Notes: generated from the sequence alone by a model not told the origin. A stretch of 64,000 bases of DNA from Pseudozobellia sp. WGM2 (GCF_017810075.1 NZ_JADNYK010000003.1:1-64000); one strand, 5' to 3'; shown: positions 35,843-46,823, counted from the stretch's first letter. A program made the numbers and translations.

Positions 35843-36385
35843 TTATTCTTCAGAATCGTCTGTTACATTTTCAACATCAGCTTGAGCTTCCGCTGTTTCA
35901 GCTGGTGCTACTGGAGGGGTTTCGGTCTTAGCCTCATCCTCTTTTTTACCACCTCTTCTACTTCTTCGAGTAGATTTCTTCTTAGGCTTACCTGCGTTGT
36001 AGAGTTCATTAAAATCAACCAACTCAATCATAGCCATATCGGCATTATCACCCAATCGGTTACCTAACTTAATTATTCTAGTATAACCGCCAGGCCTATC
36101 AGCAACTTTCTCAGCTACTGCGCTGAATAATTCAGTTACAGCATATTTGTCACGTAAGTTTTTGAATACGATACGACGATTGTGCGTACCTTTTTCAGCA
36201 GTAACATTGTTCTCTGCTTTTGCCTTAGTAATCAACGGTTCTACAAATTGCTTAAGCGCTTTTGCCTTAGCTACAGTAGTATTGATTCTTTTGTGTTCAA
36301 TCAAGGAGCAGGCCATGTTGGCCAACATAGCTTTTCTATGTGCTGTTTTTCTTCCTAAATGATTGACCTTTTTACCGTGTCTCAT
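35843..36385 (-). CDS. rplQ: 50S ribosomal protein L17
   Basis: L17 binds 23S rRNA near the peptide exit tunnel. The core is [20 protein letters not shown] with [20 protein letters not shown], and [20 protein letters not shown]. At 180 residues it is about 55 longer than E. coli L17; the extra C-terminus is first basic ([14 protein letters not shown]) and then acidic and Ala/Pro-rich, a form common in Flavobacteriia. Last gene of the alpha operon, 61 bases after rpoA. Confidence 0.96.
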   Translation of the reverse strand: MRHGKKVNHLGRKTAHRKAMLANMACSLIEHKRINTTVAKAKALKQFVEPLITKAKAENNVTAEKGTHNRRIVFKNLRDKYAVTELFSAVAEKVADRPGGYTRIIKLGNRLGDNADMAMIELVDFNELYNAGKPKKKSTRRSRRGGKKEDEAKTETPPVAPAETAEAQADVENVTDDSEE

Positions 36386-36446
36386 TTTTTATTTCTATTG
36401 TATTTCTCCAACTGAGGGCGTTTCCCTAACCTGTAAGAAATAGCGA

Positions 36447-37439
36447 TTAATCTTTATCTAATTTGTATTTTGAAAGGTCCATTCCAAAACTAAGACCTTT
36501 ATTGATGACCAACTCTTCCAATTCAGTCAATGATTTTTTACCGAAGTTTCTGAACTTCATCAAATCGTTCTTGTTGAAAGAAACCAAATCACCTAACGTA
36601 TCTACCTCAGCGGCTTTCAAACAATTCAAAGCACGAACGGAAAGATCCATATCGACCAACTTTGTTTTCAAAAGCTGACGCATGTGCAAAGACTCTTCGT
36701 CATAAGTTTCTGTCTGAGCGATTTCATCTGCCTCTAGCGTTATACGCTCATCAGAGAACAACATGAAGTGATGTATCAAAACCTTAGCACCTTCGGTCAA
36801 AGCATCTTTAGGATGAATAGATCCGTCAGTCTCAATTTCGAAAACTAACTTTTCGTAATCGGTCTTTTGCTCAACACGAAAGTTTTCAATGCTGTACTTT
36901 ACATTCTTAATAGGTGTAAAAATAGAATCGATAGCTATGCTGCCTAAAGCCGCATTAGATTTTTTATTCTCTTCAGCAGGAACATAGCCACGACCTTTAT
37001 CGATAACTATTTCCATATTAATGCTAACCTTGGGATCCATGTTACAGATAACCAAATCAGGATTCAGTACTTGATATCCGGAAATAAATTTCTGAAAATC
37101 GCCAGCTGTCAATTGTTCTTTCCCACTGACTGAAATAGAAACCACTTCAGCCTCAGAATCATCAATTTGTTTTTTAAAGCGTACTTGCTTTAAGTTTAAT
37201 ATTATTTCGGTAACATCTTCAACAACACCCGAAATAACTGAAAACTCGTGCTCAACACCGTCAATTCTGACCGAAGTAATAGCGTGGCCCTCCAAAGAAG
37301 ATAGCAATACTCTTCTTAGTGCGTTCCCAACAGTTAATCCATAACCGGGTTCCAAAGGACGGAATTCGAACTTTCCTTCGAAATCCGAAGAATCGATCAT
37401 TATTACTTTATCGGGTTTCTGAAAATTAAATAATGCCAT
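36447..37439 (-). CDS. rpoA: RNA polymerase alpha subunit
   Basis: The 330-residue alpha subunit assembles RNA polymerase through its N-terminal domain ([40 protein letters not shown]) and contacts DNA and activators through the C-terminal domain (about 250-325; [33 protein letters not shown]). Length is normal. Encoded between rpsD (18 bases upstream) and rplQ, as in the standard alpha operon. Confidence 0.97.
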   Translation of the reverse strand: MALFNFQKPDKVIMIDSSDFEGKFEFRPLEPGYGLTVGNALRRVLLSSLEGHAITSVRIDGVEHEFSVISGVVEDVTEIILNLKQVRFKKQIDDSEAEVVSISVSGKEQLTAGDFQKFISGYQVLNPDLVICNMDPKVSINMEIVIDKGRGYVPAEENKKSNAALGSIAIDSIFTPIKNVKYSIENFRVEQKTDYEKLVFEIETDGSIHPKDALTEGAKVLIHHFMLFSDERITLEADEIAQTETYDEESLHMRQLLKTKLVDMDLSVRALNCLKAAEVDTLGDLVSFNKNDLMKFRNFGKKSLTELEELVINKGLSFGMDLSKYKLDKD

Positions 37440-37457
37440 ATGAATTAGTGTTCTATG

Positions 37458-38063
37458 TTATTTAGAGTAAAGCTCAACAATTAATTGTTCTTTGATATTC
37501 TCCGGAATCTGTAATCTTTCAGGCACGGAAACAAAAGTTCCTTCTTTCTTTTCAGAGTTCCAAGTCATCCACTCATAAACATTACTATTGGCATCAAGAG
37601 AATCTTTTACCACTTGAAGTGATTTAGATTTCTCACGAACACCTACAACGTCTCCTGCTTTCAAAGTGTATGAAGGTATGTTAACCAACTCGCCGTTAAC
37701 AGTAATGTGTCTGTGCGAAACCAATTGTCTTGCACCTCGTCTAGAAGGAGCGATTCCCATGCGGTAAACTACATTGTCGAGTCGACATTCGCACAATTGT
37801 AACAATATTTCACCGGTAACACCTTCTTTTCTCTTGGCGTTGGCGAATATGTTTCTAAATTGCTTTTCTAAAATACCGTAGGTATATTTCGCTTTTTGTT
37901 TTTCCATCAACTGAACAGCATACTCCGATTTTTTTCCTCGGCGTCTGTTGTTACCATGTTGTCCTGGAGGGTAATTCTTTTTTTCGAAAGACTTATCGTC
38001 TCCGAAGATAGCTTCGCCAAACTTACGGGCGATTTTACTTTTTGGTCCTGTATATCTTGCCAT
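37458..38063 (-). CDS. rpsD: 30S ribosomal protein S4
   Basis: S4 (201 residues) nucleates 30S assembly on the 16S 5' domain and is often the translational repressor of the alpha operon. Typical sequence: [40 protein letters not shown], and the S4 RNA-binding domain [20 protein letters not shown] with [19 protein letters not shown]. The N-terminal zinc cysteines of some S4 proteins are absent. The 91-base gap to rpsK is the largest in this part of the cluster and could hold a regulatory leader. Confidence 0.96.
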   Translation of the reverse strand: MARYTGPKSKIARKFGEAIFGDDKSFEKKNYPPGQHGNNRRRGKKSEYAVQLMEKQKAKYTYGILEKQFRNIFANAKRKEGVTGEILLQLCECRLDNVVYRMGIAPSRRGARQLVSHRHITVNGELVNIPSYTLKAGDVVGVREKSKSLQVVKDSLDANSNVYEWMTWNSEKKEGTFVSVPERLQIPENIKEQLIVELYSK

Positions 38064-38154
38064 TTTCTAATTATTTGGAAATGTGATTATGAATTAAGGC
38101 TTATCCTTCGATAATCGTAAACTACATTTCCTATGAAATATATAGTGAATAAAA

Positions 38155-38559
38155 TTATACTCTTCTTCTTTTCGGAGGCCTACAACCGTTATGCGGCATT
38201 GGGGTAACATCAATAATTTCAGTTACCTCGATTCCAGAATTGTGAACGGCTCTTATAGCAGATTCTCTACCATTACCTGGCCCTTTTACATAGACCTTTA
38301 CCTTTCTAAGACCTGCCTCATGTGCAGTTTTAGCACATTCTTCAGCTGCTACCTGTGCAGCATAGGGTGTGTTCTTTTTAGAACCTCTAAAACCCATTTT
38401 GCCTGCAGAAGACCAAGAGATGACATCTCCTTTTTTGTTCGTAAGGGAAATAATGATATTGTTGAAAGATGCAGTAACGTGAGCCTCACCCACTGAGTCA
38501 ACGATAACTTTACGTTTCTTCGCCGCTTTTGCACCTGCCTTTGAAGTTGACTTTGCCAT
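38155..38559 (-). CDS. rpsK: 30S ribosomal protein S11
   Basis: S11 (134 residues) lies on the 30S platform next to the mRNA exit. The N-terminus is Lys/Ala-rich ([20 protein letters not shown]); the core shows [40 protein letters not shown] and the closing [18 protein letters not shown]. Twelve bases after rpsM. Confidence 0.97.
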   Translation of the reverse strand: MAKSTSKAGAKAAKKRKVIVDSVGEAHVTASFNNIIISLTNKKGDVISWSSAGKMGFRGSKKNTPYAAQVAAEECAKTAHEAGLRKVKVYVKGPGNGRESAIRAVHNSGIEVTEIIDVTPMPHNGCRPPKRRRV

Positions 38560-38571
38560 AATAACCTACTA

Positions 38572-38946
38572 TTATTTAGTTGCCTTTTTCTTGTTGGCGA
38601 CCGTTTTTCTTTTTCCTTTTCTAGTCCTAGAATTGTTCTTTGTACGTTGACCACGTAATGGAAGACCTGATCTATGACGAATTCCTCGGTAGCATCCAAT
38701 ATCCATCAAACGCTTGATGTTCAATTGGGTTTCTGATCGAAGCTCACCTTCAATAGTATAAGAAGATACCGCTTCCCTGATGCGACCAATTTCATCATCG
38801 TTCCAATCAGACACTTTAGTATCTTCACTAACATTGGCCTTCTCCAAAATCTCTTGGGACCTACTTCTCCCGATTCCGAAAATGTAGGTTAAGGCAATAA
38901 CACCTCTCTTTTGTTTTGGTATATCTATACCTGCAATTCTTGCCAT
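38572..38946 (-). CDS. rpsM: 30S ribosomal protein S13
   Basis: S13 (124 residues) sits in the 30S head and forms intersubunit bridges with 23S rRNA and L5. Typical parts: [38 protein letters not shown], and [20 protein letters not shown] followed by a basic tail ([15 protein letters not shown]) that reaches tRNA in the P site. Two bases after rpmJ. Confidence 0.97.
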   Translation of the reverse strand: MARIAGIDIPKQKRGVIALTYIFGIGRSRSQEILEKANVSEDTKVSDWNDDEIGRIREAVSSYTIEGELRSETQLNIKRLMDIGCYRGIRHRSGLPLRGQRTKNNSRTRKGKRKTVANKKKATK

Positions 38947-38948
38947 AA

Positions 38949-39065
38949 TTATCCTTGTCTTTGTTTAAATCTAGGATTCTTTTTGTTGATTACGTACAAC
39001 CTGCCCTTTCTGCGCACAATCTTGCAGTCGGCACTTCTTTTTTTAACTGATGCTCTTACTTTCAT
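38949..39065 (-). CDS. rpmJ: 50S ribosomal protein L36, zinc-free type
   Basis: A 38-residue protein translated from the ATG at 39063-39065: [20 protein letters not shown], then [18 protein letters not shown]. It fits exactly between infA and rpsM, the standard place of rpmJ. The zinc ligands of the usual L36 (C-x2-C, C, H) are reduced to a single Cys14, with Asn and Phe at the later Cys and His positions, so this is the C-minus form that needs no zinc. L36 stabilises the 23S rRNA near the L11 stalk and peptidyl-transferase regions. Confidence 0.93.
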   Translation of the reverse strand: MKVRASVKKRSADCKIVRRKGRLYVINKKNPRFKQRQG

Positions 39066-39085
39066 CTCGCTATCTTTCTCTACTA

Positions 39086-39301
39086 TTAATATCTATAAGT
39101 AATTCTAGCTTTGGTAAGGTCGTAGGGACTCATTTCCAATTTAACCTTATCACCTGGAAGCAATTTGATGTAATGCATACGCATTTTACCTGAAATGTGC
39201 GCGGTAACTACGTGCCCATTCTCAAGTTCTACGCGGAACATTGCATTCGACAATGCTTCGATTATAGATCCATCTTGTTCTATTGCTGCTTGCTTAGCCA
39301 T
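39086..39301 (-). CDS. infA: Translation initiation factor IF-1
   Basis: IF-1 (71 residues) occupies the ribosomal A site during initiation. It is a single S1/OB-fold domain: [60 protein letters not shown] and the end ARITYRY. Two bases after secY and 20 before rpmJ. Confidence 0.97.
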   Translation of the reverse strand: MAKQAAIEQDGSIIEALSNAMFRVELENGHVVTAHISGKMRMHYIKLLPGDKVKLEMSPYDLTKARITYRY

Positions 39302-39303
39302 AC

Positions 39304-40647
39304 TTATGCTACTTTTCTATTTTTACCGGTTTTCATCAAACCGTCATAATGTCTATTCAACAGATAAGCGTTTACCTGCTGTACCGTATCGATAGCCACA
39401 CCTACCATAATCAATAGCGATGTACCACCATAAAACAAGGCCCAACCTGCTTGAATATCCATCAACTTTACAACGATTGCCGGCAATACCGCTAAAACGG
39501 CCAAAAATACAGAACCTGGCAATGTTATCAAAGACATTACCTTATCTAAAAAATCACCGGTTTCCTTTCCTGGTCGAATACCTGGTATAAAACCTCCACT
39601 TCTTTTTAAATCATCGGCCATTTTATTCGTCGGAACGGTAATCGCCGTGTAGAAATATGTGAATATAATAATCAATACTGCGAACAATATATTATAGGCC
39701 AATCCGAAGATATCTTGAAACTGAACTTCCATCCACTGCCCGGCTGCCGTATCATTAAATGTCTTACCGATCAAACTCGGAGCGAACATAATTGCCTGAG
39801 CAAAGATAATAGGCATAACACCAGATGCATTTAGTTTCAATGGAATATACTGACGTGACCCCATTACATTTTTCTCATATCCACCAGATGCCGTTCTTCT
39901 TGCATATTGTACCGGTATTTGACGCGTTGCCATAACTAGTAAAACACTTGCAAGAATTACCAAGAACCAAAGGATGACTTCGATCAACATAAACATTAAA
40001 CCACCCGTGTTATTCGTCGTTCTTGAAATGAACTCTTGAACGAAAGACTGAGGCATCGTAGCGATAATTCCGATCATTATCAAAAGTGAGATACCATTAC
40101 CAATACCCTTATCGGTAATTTTCTCTCCGAGCCACATGGCAAAAACACAGCCGGTAACCAAGATAACCACAGCTGGAATCATGAAATCAAGACCTTTACC
40201 TAATAAAAAGGCACTATCTTGAACACCGAAGGCTTCAAGCCCGTATAAATAGGCCGGCGCTTGAACTACACAAATTCCTATAGTCAACCAACGTGTAATC
40301 TGATTTTTTGTCTTTCTTCCACTCTCACCCTCTTTGTCTAGTTTTTGTAAATAAGGTATAGCAATACTCATCAATTGCACCACAATTGATGCAGATATGT
40401 ACGGCATGATACCTAACGCAAAAACCGAAGCGTTAGCAAAAGCACCACCAGTAAAAGCATTTAAAAGACCGAAGATACCTTGATCGGTACCCGAAGCCAA
40501 TGCTGCTAATTGTGTTGAATCGATACCCGGAAGAACGATTTGGCAACCAAAACGGTAAACCAACAATAACCCTAGAGTCACCAATATGCGGTTTCTCAGT
40601 TCTTCTATCTTCCAAATGTTGGATATGGTCTCGAAAAATTTCTTCAT
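39304..40647 (-). CDS. secY: Preprotein translocase subunit SecY
   Basis: SecY (447 residues) forms the protein-conducting channel of the cytoplasmic membrane, with ten membrane segments. Marks: [40 protein letters not shown] in the second helix, [20 protein letters not shown] in a cytoplasmic loop, and [20 protein letters not shown]. The C-terminus is basic ([16 protein letters not shown]). Placed after rplO as in the spc operon. Confidence 0.97.
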   Translation of the reverse strand: MKKFFETISNIWKIEELRNRILVTLGLLLVYRFGCQIVLPGIDSTQLAALASGTDQGIFGLLNAFTGGAFANASVFALGIMPYISASIVVQLMSIAIPYLQKLDKEGESGRKTKNQITRWLTIGICVVQAPAYLYGLEAFGVQDSAFLLGKGLDFMIPAVVILVTGCVFAMWLGEKITDKGIGNGISLLIMIGIIATMPQSFVQEFISRTTNNTGGLMFMLIEVILWFLVILASVLLVMATRQIPVQYARRTASGGYEKNVMGSRQYIPLKLNASGVMPIIFAQAIMFAPSLIGKTFNDTAAGQWMEVQFQDIFGLAYNILFAVLIIIFTYFYTAITVPTNKMADDLKRSGGFIPGIRPGKETGDFLDKVMSLITLPGSVFLAVLAVLPAIVVKLMDIQAGWALFYGGTSLLIMVGVAIDTVQQVNAYLLNRHYDGLMKTGKNRKVA

Positions 40648-40659
40648 AGTAGGGTATGC

Positions 40660-41112
40660 TTATAAATTTATTGCTTCTCCACCAGCAGCTTCAATTGCCG
40701 CTTTGGCACTAGCCGTAAATTTATGCACGGATACTTTAAGGGAAGCCTTAAGTTCCCCACCGCCCAATATTTTAATTAAATCTTTTCTTTTAGCCAACCC
40801 GTTATCAACAAGTGTTTCAACCGTAATTGTGTCTTTAACAATTTTGTTGTCGACCAACTCTTGTAATTTATTCAAGTTCACTCCCTTGTACGCAACACGG
40901 TTTATGTTCGTAAAACCGAATTTGGGCACTCTACGCTGAAGTGGCATCTGACCACCTTCGAAACCAATTTTCTTAGAATATCCAGATCTAGACTTAGCTC
41001 CTTTGTGACCTCGAGTCGCTGTTCCGCCTTTTCCGGAACCTTGACCTCTACCCACTCTTTTTCCTGCTCTGTTTACTGAACCTTCTGCCGGTTTAAGATT
41101 GCTTAAATTCAT
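40660..41112 (-). CDS. rplO: 50S ribosomal protein L15
   Basis: L15 (150 residues) is an early 50S assembly protein. The glycine-rich basic N-terminal extension KRVGRGQGSGKGGTATRGHK penetrates the rRNA; GFEGGQMPLQRRVPKFGF and the C-terminal ASLKVSVHKFTASAKAAIEA are typical. Fourteen bases after rpmD. Confidence 0.96.
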   Translation of the reverse strand: MNLSNLKPAEGSVNRAGKRVGRGQGSGKGGTATRGHKGAKSRSGYSKKIGFEGGQMPLQRRVPKFGFTNINRVAYKGVNLNKLQELVDNKIVKDTITVETLVDNGLAKRKDLIKILGGGELKASLKVSVHKFTASAKAAIEAAGGEAINL

Positions 41113-41126
41113 TAGTATCTTGTATA

Positions 41127-41309
41127 TTAAGCTTCCTGTGTGGAAACCAAATGTTTAACTTTATCTATCATACCAAGTATGTTGGCAGTGGCTTCATGCT
41201 TTACCACCTGACCGATTCTCTTTAAACCTAAAGCCTCTAAAGTTCGCTTTTGGTTCTTTGGTTTCTTGATACTGCTCTTTAGTTGTTTAACCTGTATTTT
41301 CTTAGCCAT
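41127..41309 (-). CDS. rpmD: 50S ribosomal protein L30
   Basis: L30 (60 residues) is a small 23S rRNA-binding protein: KIQVKQLKSSIKKPKNQKRT, LEALGLKRIGQVVKHEATAN. Standard short bacterial form between rpsE and rplO. Confidence 0.95.
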   Translation of the reverse strand: MAKKIQVKQLKSSIKKPKNQKRTLEALGLKRIGQVVKHEATANILGMIDKVKHLVSTQEA

Positions 41310-41321
41310 AATTTAACTCGC

Positions 41322-41846
41322 TTATCCTTTAAACACCTTTTCTAAAGAAACTCCTCTTTGTTTTGCTACAGTACCTGCATCCCTAAGTTGTAATAAAGCA
41401 TCAAAAGTAGCTTTTACAACATTATGAGGGTTAGATGAACCTTGTGATTTAGAAAGTACATCTTGAACCCCTACAGATTCCAATACCGCACGAACGGCAC
41501 CACCGGCAATTACCCCGGTACCATGAGATGCCGGTTGAATGTAAACCCTGGCACCACCATATTTACCTTTTTGTTCATGAGGCACAGTGCCCTTGTTCAA
41601 AGGAATACGGATAAGGTTTTTCTTAGCGTCTTCTATAGCCTTTGCAATTGCGGTTGCAACCTCTTTAGATTTACCTAAACCGCTACCCACGACACCATTC
41701 TCATCACCTACGACCACTATGGCAGAAAAGCCAAAAGCTCTACCACCTTTGGTCACTTTGGTAACTCGCTGTATACCTACCAATCTATCTTTTAAATCTA
41801 AACCTCCAGGTTTAACAGTTTCTACGTTCTTGTATTTCTGGTACAT
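41322..41846 (-). CDS. rpsE: 30S ribosomal protein S5
   Basis: S5 (174 residues) contributes to decoding accuracy and to the mRNA entry helicase. The double-stranded-RNA-binding N-terminal domain has [20 protein letters not shown] and the loop [20 protein letters not shown]; the C-terminal domain has [20 protein letters not shown]. Eight bases after rplR. Confidence 0.96.
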   Translation of the reverse strand: MYQKYKNVETVKPGGLDLKDRLVGIQRVTKVTKGGRAFGFSAIVVVGDENGVVGSGLGKSKEVATAIAKAIEDAKKNLIRIPLNKGTVPHEQKGKYGGARVYIQPASHGTGVIAGGAVRAVLESVGVQDVLSKSQGSSNPHNVVKATFDALLQLRDAGTVAKQRGVSLEKVFKG

Positions 41847-41854
41847 AGTATTAT

Positions 41855-42211
41855 TTAAAAATTAAGTCCTGCTTCACGTGCGCCTTCGGCCAATGCCTTT
41901 ACTCTACCGTGATAAAGATTACCTCCTCGATCGAAAGCAACCTTTTCAATACCGGCTTCTTTACATTTTTCGGCAACAGCTTTACCAACCGCAGTTGCTA
42001 TTTCTGACTTAGTGCCTTCTTGCTTAGCAAAATTCTCGTCTCTAGACGATACCGACAAAAGTGTTTTTCCTTCAGTATCATCAATTACTTGTGCATAAAT
42101 CGCACTATTACTTCTAAACACAGACAATCTTGGTCTCTCTGTTGTACCTGAAGAAACCTTTCTGATTCTTCTGCGTATTCTTTGTTTTCTTTCGCTCTTT
42201 GATAATGCCAT
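41855..42211 (-). CDS. rplR: 50S ribosomal protein L18
   Basis: L18 (118 residues) brings 5S rRNA into the 50S subunit. The basic N-terminus ([20 protein letters not shown]) and the core [20 protein letters not shown], ending [15 protein letters not shown], are typical. Nine bases after rplF. Confidence 0.96.
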   Translation of the reverse strand: MALSKSERKQRIRRRIRKVSSGTTERPRLSVFRSNSAIYAQVIDDTEGKTLLSVSSRDENFAKQEGTKSEIATAVGKAVAEKCKEAGIEKVAFDRGGNLYHGRVKALAEGAREAGLNF

Positions 42212-42220
42212 GATATACTA

Positions 42221-42763
42221 TTAAGCTGATTTACCTGCTTTTCTTCGCAATTGTTCACCCACAAACTTGATCCCTTTTCCTTTGTAAGGCTCAGGCTTAC
42301 GGAAAGAACGTATTTTGGCAGCTATCTGACCTACCAATTGCTTGTCATAGGATGTTAACTTCACAATAGGGTTTTTACCTTTTTCAGAAGTAGTCTCAAC
42401 CTTAACTTCAGGAGCAAGATCCAAAACTATATTATGTGAAAAACCTAAAGCCAAATCTAATTTCTGACCTTGATTGCTGGCACGATAACCTACACCTACC
42501 AACTCAAGTTCTTTTGTCCAACCTTTAGAAACACCTTCTATCATGTTTTCTACAAGGGAACGGTACAAACCATGCTTCGCTTTGTGCTCTTTTAAGTTAG
42601 AAGGTCTCGTAACCCAAACTTGGCCATCTTCTACCTTAACTTCGACAGCGGAATACTCCTGGGTCAACTCACCCAACTTGCCTTTAACGACAATATTGTT
42701 ATCCTTTATCTCTACGGTCACTCCCTCGGGGATCGCTACCGGATTATTACCTATTCTTGACAT
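42221..42763 (-). CDS. rplF: 50S ribosomal protein L6
   Basis: L6 (180 residues) is built of two repeated domains and lies at the base of the L7/L12 stalk. Typical: SRIGNNPVAIPEGVTVEIKD, LYRSLVENMIEGVSKGWTKE, and the C-terminal signature IRSFRKPEPYKGKGIKFVGE. Follows rpsH by 21 bases. Confidence 0.96.
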   Translation of the reverse strand: MSRIGNNPVAIPEGVTVEIKDNNIVVKGKLGELTQEYSAVEVKVEDGQVWVTRPSNLKEHKAKHGLYRSLVENMIEGVSKGWTKELELVGVGYRASNQGQKLDLALGFSHNIVLDLAPEVKVETTSEKGKNPIVKLTSYDKQLVGQIAAKIRSFRKPEPYKGKGIKFVGEQLRRKAGKSA

Positions 42764-42784
42764 TTCTTAATCCTTTATTCCTTA

Positions 42785-43183
42785 TTAATATACGTAGCAA
42801 AGAACTTCACCACCTACATTTTCGTTCTTGGCCTGCTTACTTGTCATTACCCCATGAGAGGTAGATACAATAGCAATTCCTAAACCGTTCAAAACTCTTG
42901 GTAAGCTCTCAGAACCGGCGTACTTACGAAGACCAGGCTTACTTACTCTTTGAATTTTTCTAATAACCGGCTCTTTTGTAGCCCTATCATATTTCAAAGC
43001 GATTTTAATCATACCTTGAAATTTATCCTCTTCAAATTTATAACTCAAAATATATCCCTGATCGAACAATATTTTTGTTATCTCTCTTTTCACTTTAGAG
43101 GAGGGTATCTCTACCACTCTGTGTCCAGCTCTGCTGGCGTTTCTAACTCTCGTTAGATAATCTGCAATAGTATCTGTAACCAT
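42785..43183 (-). CDS. rpsH: 30S ribosomal protein S8
   Basis: S8 (132 residues) binds the central domain of 16S rRNA and in many bacteria represses the spc operon by binding its mRNA. Typical: TDTIADYLTRVRNASRAGHR at the start and GLGIAIVSTSHGVMTSKQAK near the end. The gap of 62 bases to rpsN is larger than usual here. Confidence 0.96.
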   Translation of the reverse strand: MVTDTIADYLTRVRNASRAGHRVVEIPSSKVKREITKILFDQGYILSYKFEEDKFQGMIKIALKYDRATKEPVIRKIQRVSKPGLRKYAGSESLPRVLNGLGIAIVSTSHGVMTSKQAKNENVGGEVLCYVY

Positions 43184-43245
43184 TCTTATATAATTTGGTA
43201 ACGGTTTTCGTTATTCACGAACCTGAAACCAGTTAAACTCTTATA

Positions 43246-43515
43246 TTACCAACTTGCCTTTTTAACCCCAGGAATCAAACCTTTATTGGCCATTTCTCGG
43301 AACATAACCCTTGAAATACCGAAAGTTCTCATGTAACCCTTAGGTCTACCTGTAAGTTTACAACGATTGTGCATACGAACAGGAGAGGCATTTCTTGGCA
43401 ATTTCTGCAAAGCCTCGTAATCACCAGCTTCTTTCAAAGCTTTTCTTTTCTCGGCATATTTCTCTACTGTCTTTGCCCTTTTGCGCTCTCGGGCTTTCAT
43501 TGATTCTTTAGCCAT
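43246..43515 (-). CDS. rpsN: 30S ribosomal protein S14, zinc-free type
   Basis: S14 (89 residues) belongs to the 30S head. It is the long, zinc-independent form: the two CxxC pairs of the short form are missing and only one Cys remains ([15 protein letters not shown]). The basic N-terminus ([20 protein letters not shown]) and the end [12 protein letters not shown] are normal for this form. One base after rplE. Confidence 0.95.
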   Translation of the reverse strand: MAKESMKARERKRAKTVEKYAEKRKALKEAGDYEALQKLPRNASPVRMHNRCKLTGRPKGYMRTFGISRVMFREMANKGLIPGVKKASW

Positions 43516-43516
43516 T

Positions 43517-44068
43517 CTAGTTCTTTTTAAATGGTAATCCTAATTCAGTTAAAAGCGACTTAGCTTCCTTATCGGTTTGTGCCGTGGTCACGAAGGTAAT
43601 ATCCATACCATTAATCCTGTTGATTTTATCGATATTGATTTCAGGAAAAATAATTTGCTCGGTTACCCCTAAGCTATAATTTCCTCTTCCATCAAAACCA
43701 GTAGCACGAATTCCTTGAAAATCACGTACACGTGGTAACGCCGATGTAATCAAGCGATCTAAGAATTCATACATTCTCTCACCACGCAATGTTACTTTGG
43801 CACCGATTGGCATACCTTTTCTCAATTTGAAGGCCGCGACATCTTTCTTAGACATTGTCGGCACAGCTCTTTGACCAGTAATATTCGAAAGCTCTTCTAC
43901 AGCATGATCAATCAACTTCTTATCCGCCACAGCAGCTCCAATGCCTCTACTCACTACAATCTTTTGCAGTTTTGGCACCTCCATGATGTTCTTATAACCG
44001 AACTCATCTTTAAGAGCACTGATAACACGCTCTCTATATTCTTTCTTTAACCTTGAAACGTAAGCCAT
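43517..44068 (-). CDS. rplE: 50S ribosomal protein L5
   Basis: L5 (183 residues) binds 5S rRNA and contacts the P-site tRNA and S13. Typical: [60 protein letters not shown] and [20 protein letters not shown]. Two bases after rplX. Confidence 0.96.
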   Translation of the reverse strand: MAYVSRLKKEYRERVISALKDEFGYKNIMEVPKLQKIVVSRGIGAAVADKKLIDHAVEELSNITGQRAVPTMSKKDVAAFKLRKGMPIGAKVTLRGERMYEFLDRLITSALPRVRDFQGIRATGFDGRGNYSLGVTEQIIFPEINIDKINRINGMDITFVTTAQTDKEAKSLLTELGLPFKKN

Positions 44069-44070
44069 AA

Positions 44071-44385
44071 CTATATTACTTCATTGGATTTCTTAGAAAA
44101 CCGGACTTTCTTTCCGTCTCTCATTTCATAACCAACTCTAGTTACTTCATTCGACTTTGGGTCGATAAGCGCTAGATTTGAAATATGAAGAGGAGCTTCT
44201 TTCTTTACGATGCCACCTTGAGGGTTCTGCGCACTTGGCTTCTCATGTTTCGATACCATGTTAGCACCTTCAACGATCGCTTTGTTCTTTTCTCGATCTA
44301 CAGTCATCACCTTACCCTCGGTACCTTTATGGTCACCAGCGATAATTCGAACCGTATCTCCTGTTTTTATCTTTAACTTATTCAT
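44071..44385 (-). CDS. rplX: 50S ribosomal protein L24
   Basis: L24 (104 residues) starts 50S assembly and lies near the tunnel exit. The KOW motif is in [20 protein letters not shown]; the centre is [20 protein letters not shown] and [17 protein letters not shown]. Eleven bases after rplN. Confidence 0.96.
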   Translation of the reverse strand: MNKLKIKTGDTVRIIAGDHKGTEGKVMTVDREKNKAIVEGANMVSKHEKPSAQNPQGGIVKKEAPLHISNLALIDPKSNEVTRVGYEMRDGKKVRFSKKSNEVI

Positions 44386-44396
44386 GATCTACTATA

Positions 44397-44765
44397 TTAA
44401 AGTACCTCAGGGGCTAATGAAACGATTTTCATAAACTGCTTGTCACGAAGCTCACGAGCAACAGGACCGAATACACGAGTACCTCTCATTTCACCGGTAG
44501 GGTTCAACAACACACATGCATTGTCATCGAAACGGATATAAGAACCATCTGGCCTTCTTACCTCTTTCTTAGTTCTTACCACTACTGCCGTTGATACAGC
44601 ACCTTTTTTAATACCACCATTTGGTGTAGCCTCTTTAACGGTAACAACGATCTTATCGCCAATCGATGCATATCTACGCTTTGTACCACCTAAAACTCTA
44701 ATGGTCAAAACCTCTTTAGCACCAGTATTGTCAGCTACCTTTAATCTTGATTCTTGCTGTAACAT
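44397..44765 (-). CDS. rplN: 50S ribosomal protein L14
   Basis: L14 (122 residues) lies at the subunit interface. Typical: [40 protein letters not shown], and the C-terminal [20 protein letters not shown]. Two bases after rpsQ. Confidence 0.97.
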   Translation of the reverse strand: MLQQESRLKVADNTGAKEVLTIRVLGGTKRRYASIGDKIVVTVKEATPNGGIKKGAVSTAVVVRTKKEVRRPDGSYIRFDDNACVLLNPTGEMRGTRVFGPVARELRDKQFMKIVSLAPEVL

Positions 44766-44767
44766 AA

Positions 44768-45028
44768 TTATTTAGCTCTTTCTAAGATTTCTACTAATCT
44801 CCAACATTTGGTCTTGCTCAAAGGACGCGTCTCCATAATCTTCACGGTATCTCCTTCTTTACAATCGTTCTTCTCGTCGTGAGCAACGTATTTTTTCGTT
44901 TTTAAAACGAATTTTCCGTACATAGGGTGTTTTACTCTTTTAACCTCTGCAACAACGATAGACTTCTCCATCTTGTTACTGGTTACAACCCCTACTCTCT
45001 CTTTTCTTAAGTTTCTTTTTTCTTCCAT
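44768..45028 (-). CDS. rpsQ: 30S ribosomal protein S17
   Basis: S17 (86 residues) is an OB-fold protein binding the 5' domain of 16S rRNA. Typical: [40 protein letters not shown] and [19 protein letters not shown]. Thirteen bases after rpmC. Confidence 0.96.
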   Translation of the reverse strand: MEEKRNLRKERVGVVTSNKMEKSIVVAEVKRVKHPMYGKFVLKTKKYVAHDEKNDCKEGDTVKIMETRPLSKTKCWRLVEILERAK

Positions 45029-45041
45029 AAAGCAGAACCAA

Positions 45042-45233
45042 TTATTGGTTTTCCCTATTAGTTAATTCCGTTGCCAATCTAGCCACCGTTCTTCTAGCCG
45101 TTCTTATCTGAAGAGGATTTTCTAACGGTGTAACAAAATGTGCCATTTTAAGGTCTGCATGTTGTTTCTTATACTCGGCAAGCCTTTGCTTAAGCTCTTC
45201 GACAGATAATTCTTTAATTTCTTTATTCTTCAT
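45042..45233 (-). CDS. rpmC: 50S ribosomal protein L29
   Basis: L29 (63 residues) is a helical hairpin at the tunnel exit, a docking site for trigger factor and SRP. Typical: [20 protein letters not shown] and [18 protein letters not shown]. Eight bases after rplP. Confidence 0.95.
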   Translation of the reverse strand: MKNKEIKELSVEELKQRLAEYKKQHADLKMAHFVTPLENPLQIRTARRTVARLATELTNRENQ

Positions 45234-45241
45234 GATACACC

Positions 45242-45670
45242 TTAAATTGTTTCTTCAACATAATCACGGGCGACGATAAACTTAGTACGCACCGGTAATT
45301 TTTGAGCTGCAAGACGCAAGGCCTCTTTAGCAACATCCATAGGCACACCTGCGACTTCAAAGAGAACTCTACCAGGCTTAACAACGGCCACAAAATACTC
45401 GGGAGCACCTTTACCTTTACCCATACGAACCTCAAGAGGTTTCTTGGTGATAGGCTTATCCGGAAAAATCTTAATCCAAAGTTGCCCTTGTCTTTTCATA
45501 TAACGGGTAGCTGCAATACGCGCTGCCTCTATCTGACGTGACGTTATAAATTTAGAATCCAAAGTCTTGATTCCGAACATACCGTTCGATAATTGAAAAC
45601 CTCTGCCCGCAATACCTTTCATGCGGCCTTTCTGCATCTTTCGAAACTTGGTTCTTTTTGGCTGTAACAT
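45242..45670 (-). CDS. rplP: 50S ribosomal protein L16
   Basis: L16 (142 residues) lies near the peptidyl-transferase centre and A-site tRNA. Typical: [60 protein letters not shown]. Seventeen bases after rpsC. Confidence 0.97.
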   Translation of the reverse strand: MLQPKRTKFRKMQKGRMKGIAGRGFQLSNGMFGIKTLDSKFITSRQIEAARIAATRYMKRQGQLWIKIFPDKPITKKPLEVRMGKGKGAPEYFVAVVKPGRVLFEVAGVPMDVAKEALRLAAQKLPVRTKFIVARDYVEETI

Positions 45671-45687
45671 TGCTTACTCTTTTAAAA

Positions 45688-46410
45688 TTACTTTCTACGA
45701 CGTGGTCTTTTACCACCATCTCGTTTATCTCCTCCTTTACCAGACTGCCCTTTGGTCATACCAACCAACGGTGAAAGATCTCGTTTCCCATAAACTTCAC
45801 CCTTCATAATCCATACTTTGATACCCAACTTGCCATAAGTCGTCTGCGCTTCTTGTAAAGCATAATCGATATCTGCACGGAACGTAGAAAGAGGAATTCT
45901 ACCATCTTTATATGATTCTGAACGCGCCATTTCAGCACCGTTCAATCGTCCGGAAATCTGAACTTTAATACCTTCAGCATTCATTCTCATCGCCGCAGCG
46001 ATAGCCATTTTAATAGCTCTTCTAAAAGAAATTCTACTTTCTATCTGACGAGCGATACTCGCAGCTACCAAATTTGCATCAAGCTCAGGTCTTTTAATTT
46101 CGTAAATATTGATCTGAACTTCCTTATTAGTGATTTTCTTAAGCTCCTCTTTAAGTTTATCGACCTCTTGACCGCCTTTACCGATAATAATACCAGGTCT
46201 TGCAGTAGTCACCGTAATGGTAATCAACTTTAAAGTACGTTCGATAATAACTCTTGACACACTCGCTTTTGCCAGACGTGCATGAATGTATTTACGAATT
46301 TTGTTATCTTCAGCTAGCTTATCACCATAATCGTTTCCACCATACCAGTTAGACTCCCAACCTCTGATGATTCCTAGACGATTTCCTATCGGATTTGTTT
46401 TCTGTCCCAT
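45688..46410 (-). CDS. rpsC: 30S ribosomal protein S3
   Basis: S3 (240 residues) sits at the mRNA entry channel. The start [20 protein letters not shown], the KH domain with [20 protein letters not shown], and the C-terminal domain ([20 protein letters not shown]) are typical. The tail is basic ([13 protein letters not shown]). Two bases after rplV. Confidence 0.97.
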   Translation of the reverse strand: MGQKTNPIGNRLGIIRGWESNWYGGNDYGDKLAEDNKIRKYIHARLAKASVSRVIIERTLKLITITVTTARPGIIIGKGGQEVDKLKEELKKITNKEVQINIYEIKRPELDANLVAASIARQIESRISFRRAIKMAIAAAMRMNAEGIKVQISGRLNGAEMARSESYKDGRIPLSTFRADIDYALQEAQTTYGKLGIKVWIMKGEVYGKRDLSPLVGMTKGQSGKGGDKRDGGKRPRRRK

Positions 46411-46412
46411 TT

Positions 46413-46820
46413 CTAGCTTTGTGTATTATTGTTAGATCCCAAAACCAATGTCACATGGTTTGAACGCTTTCTAATTCTATGAGCTCTTCCCTGCGGAGCT
46501 GGTCGTAATCTCTTCAACATAGTACCACCATCAACTCGAATTTCACTAACGAAAAGAGAAGCCTCTTCAACACTTGCATCTTCATTCTTTGCCTGCCAGT
46601 TCGCTAGAGCTGAAAGCAATAACTTTTCCAACTTACGAGACGCCTCTTTCGGATTGAACCTAAGAATAGCCAAAGCCTTCTCAACCTCTACACCTCTAAT
46701 CAAATCAGCAACCAATCTCATTTTTCTCGGTGAGGTTGGACAGTTGTTCAATTTGGCAAATGCCAACTGCTTCTTTTCAGCCTTAATTCTTTCGGCCATT
46801 TGTTTTTTTCGAACTCCCAT
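46413..46820 (-). CDS. rplV: 50S ribosomal protein L22
   Basis: L22 (135 residues) lines the peptide exit tunnel through its long beta hairpin. Typical: [40 protein letters not shown] and the hairpin region [20 protein letters not shown]. The N-terminus carries about 15 extra basic residues. Three bases after rpsS. Confidence 0.96.
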   Translation of the reverse strand: MGVRKKQMAERIKAEKKQLAFAKLNNCPTSPRKMRLVADLIRGVEVEKALAILRFNPKEASRKLEKLLLSALANWQAKNEDASVEEASLFVSEIRVDGGTMLKRLRPAPQGRAHRIRKRSNHVTLVLGSNNNTQS

Positions 46821-46823
46821 AGC

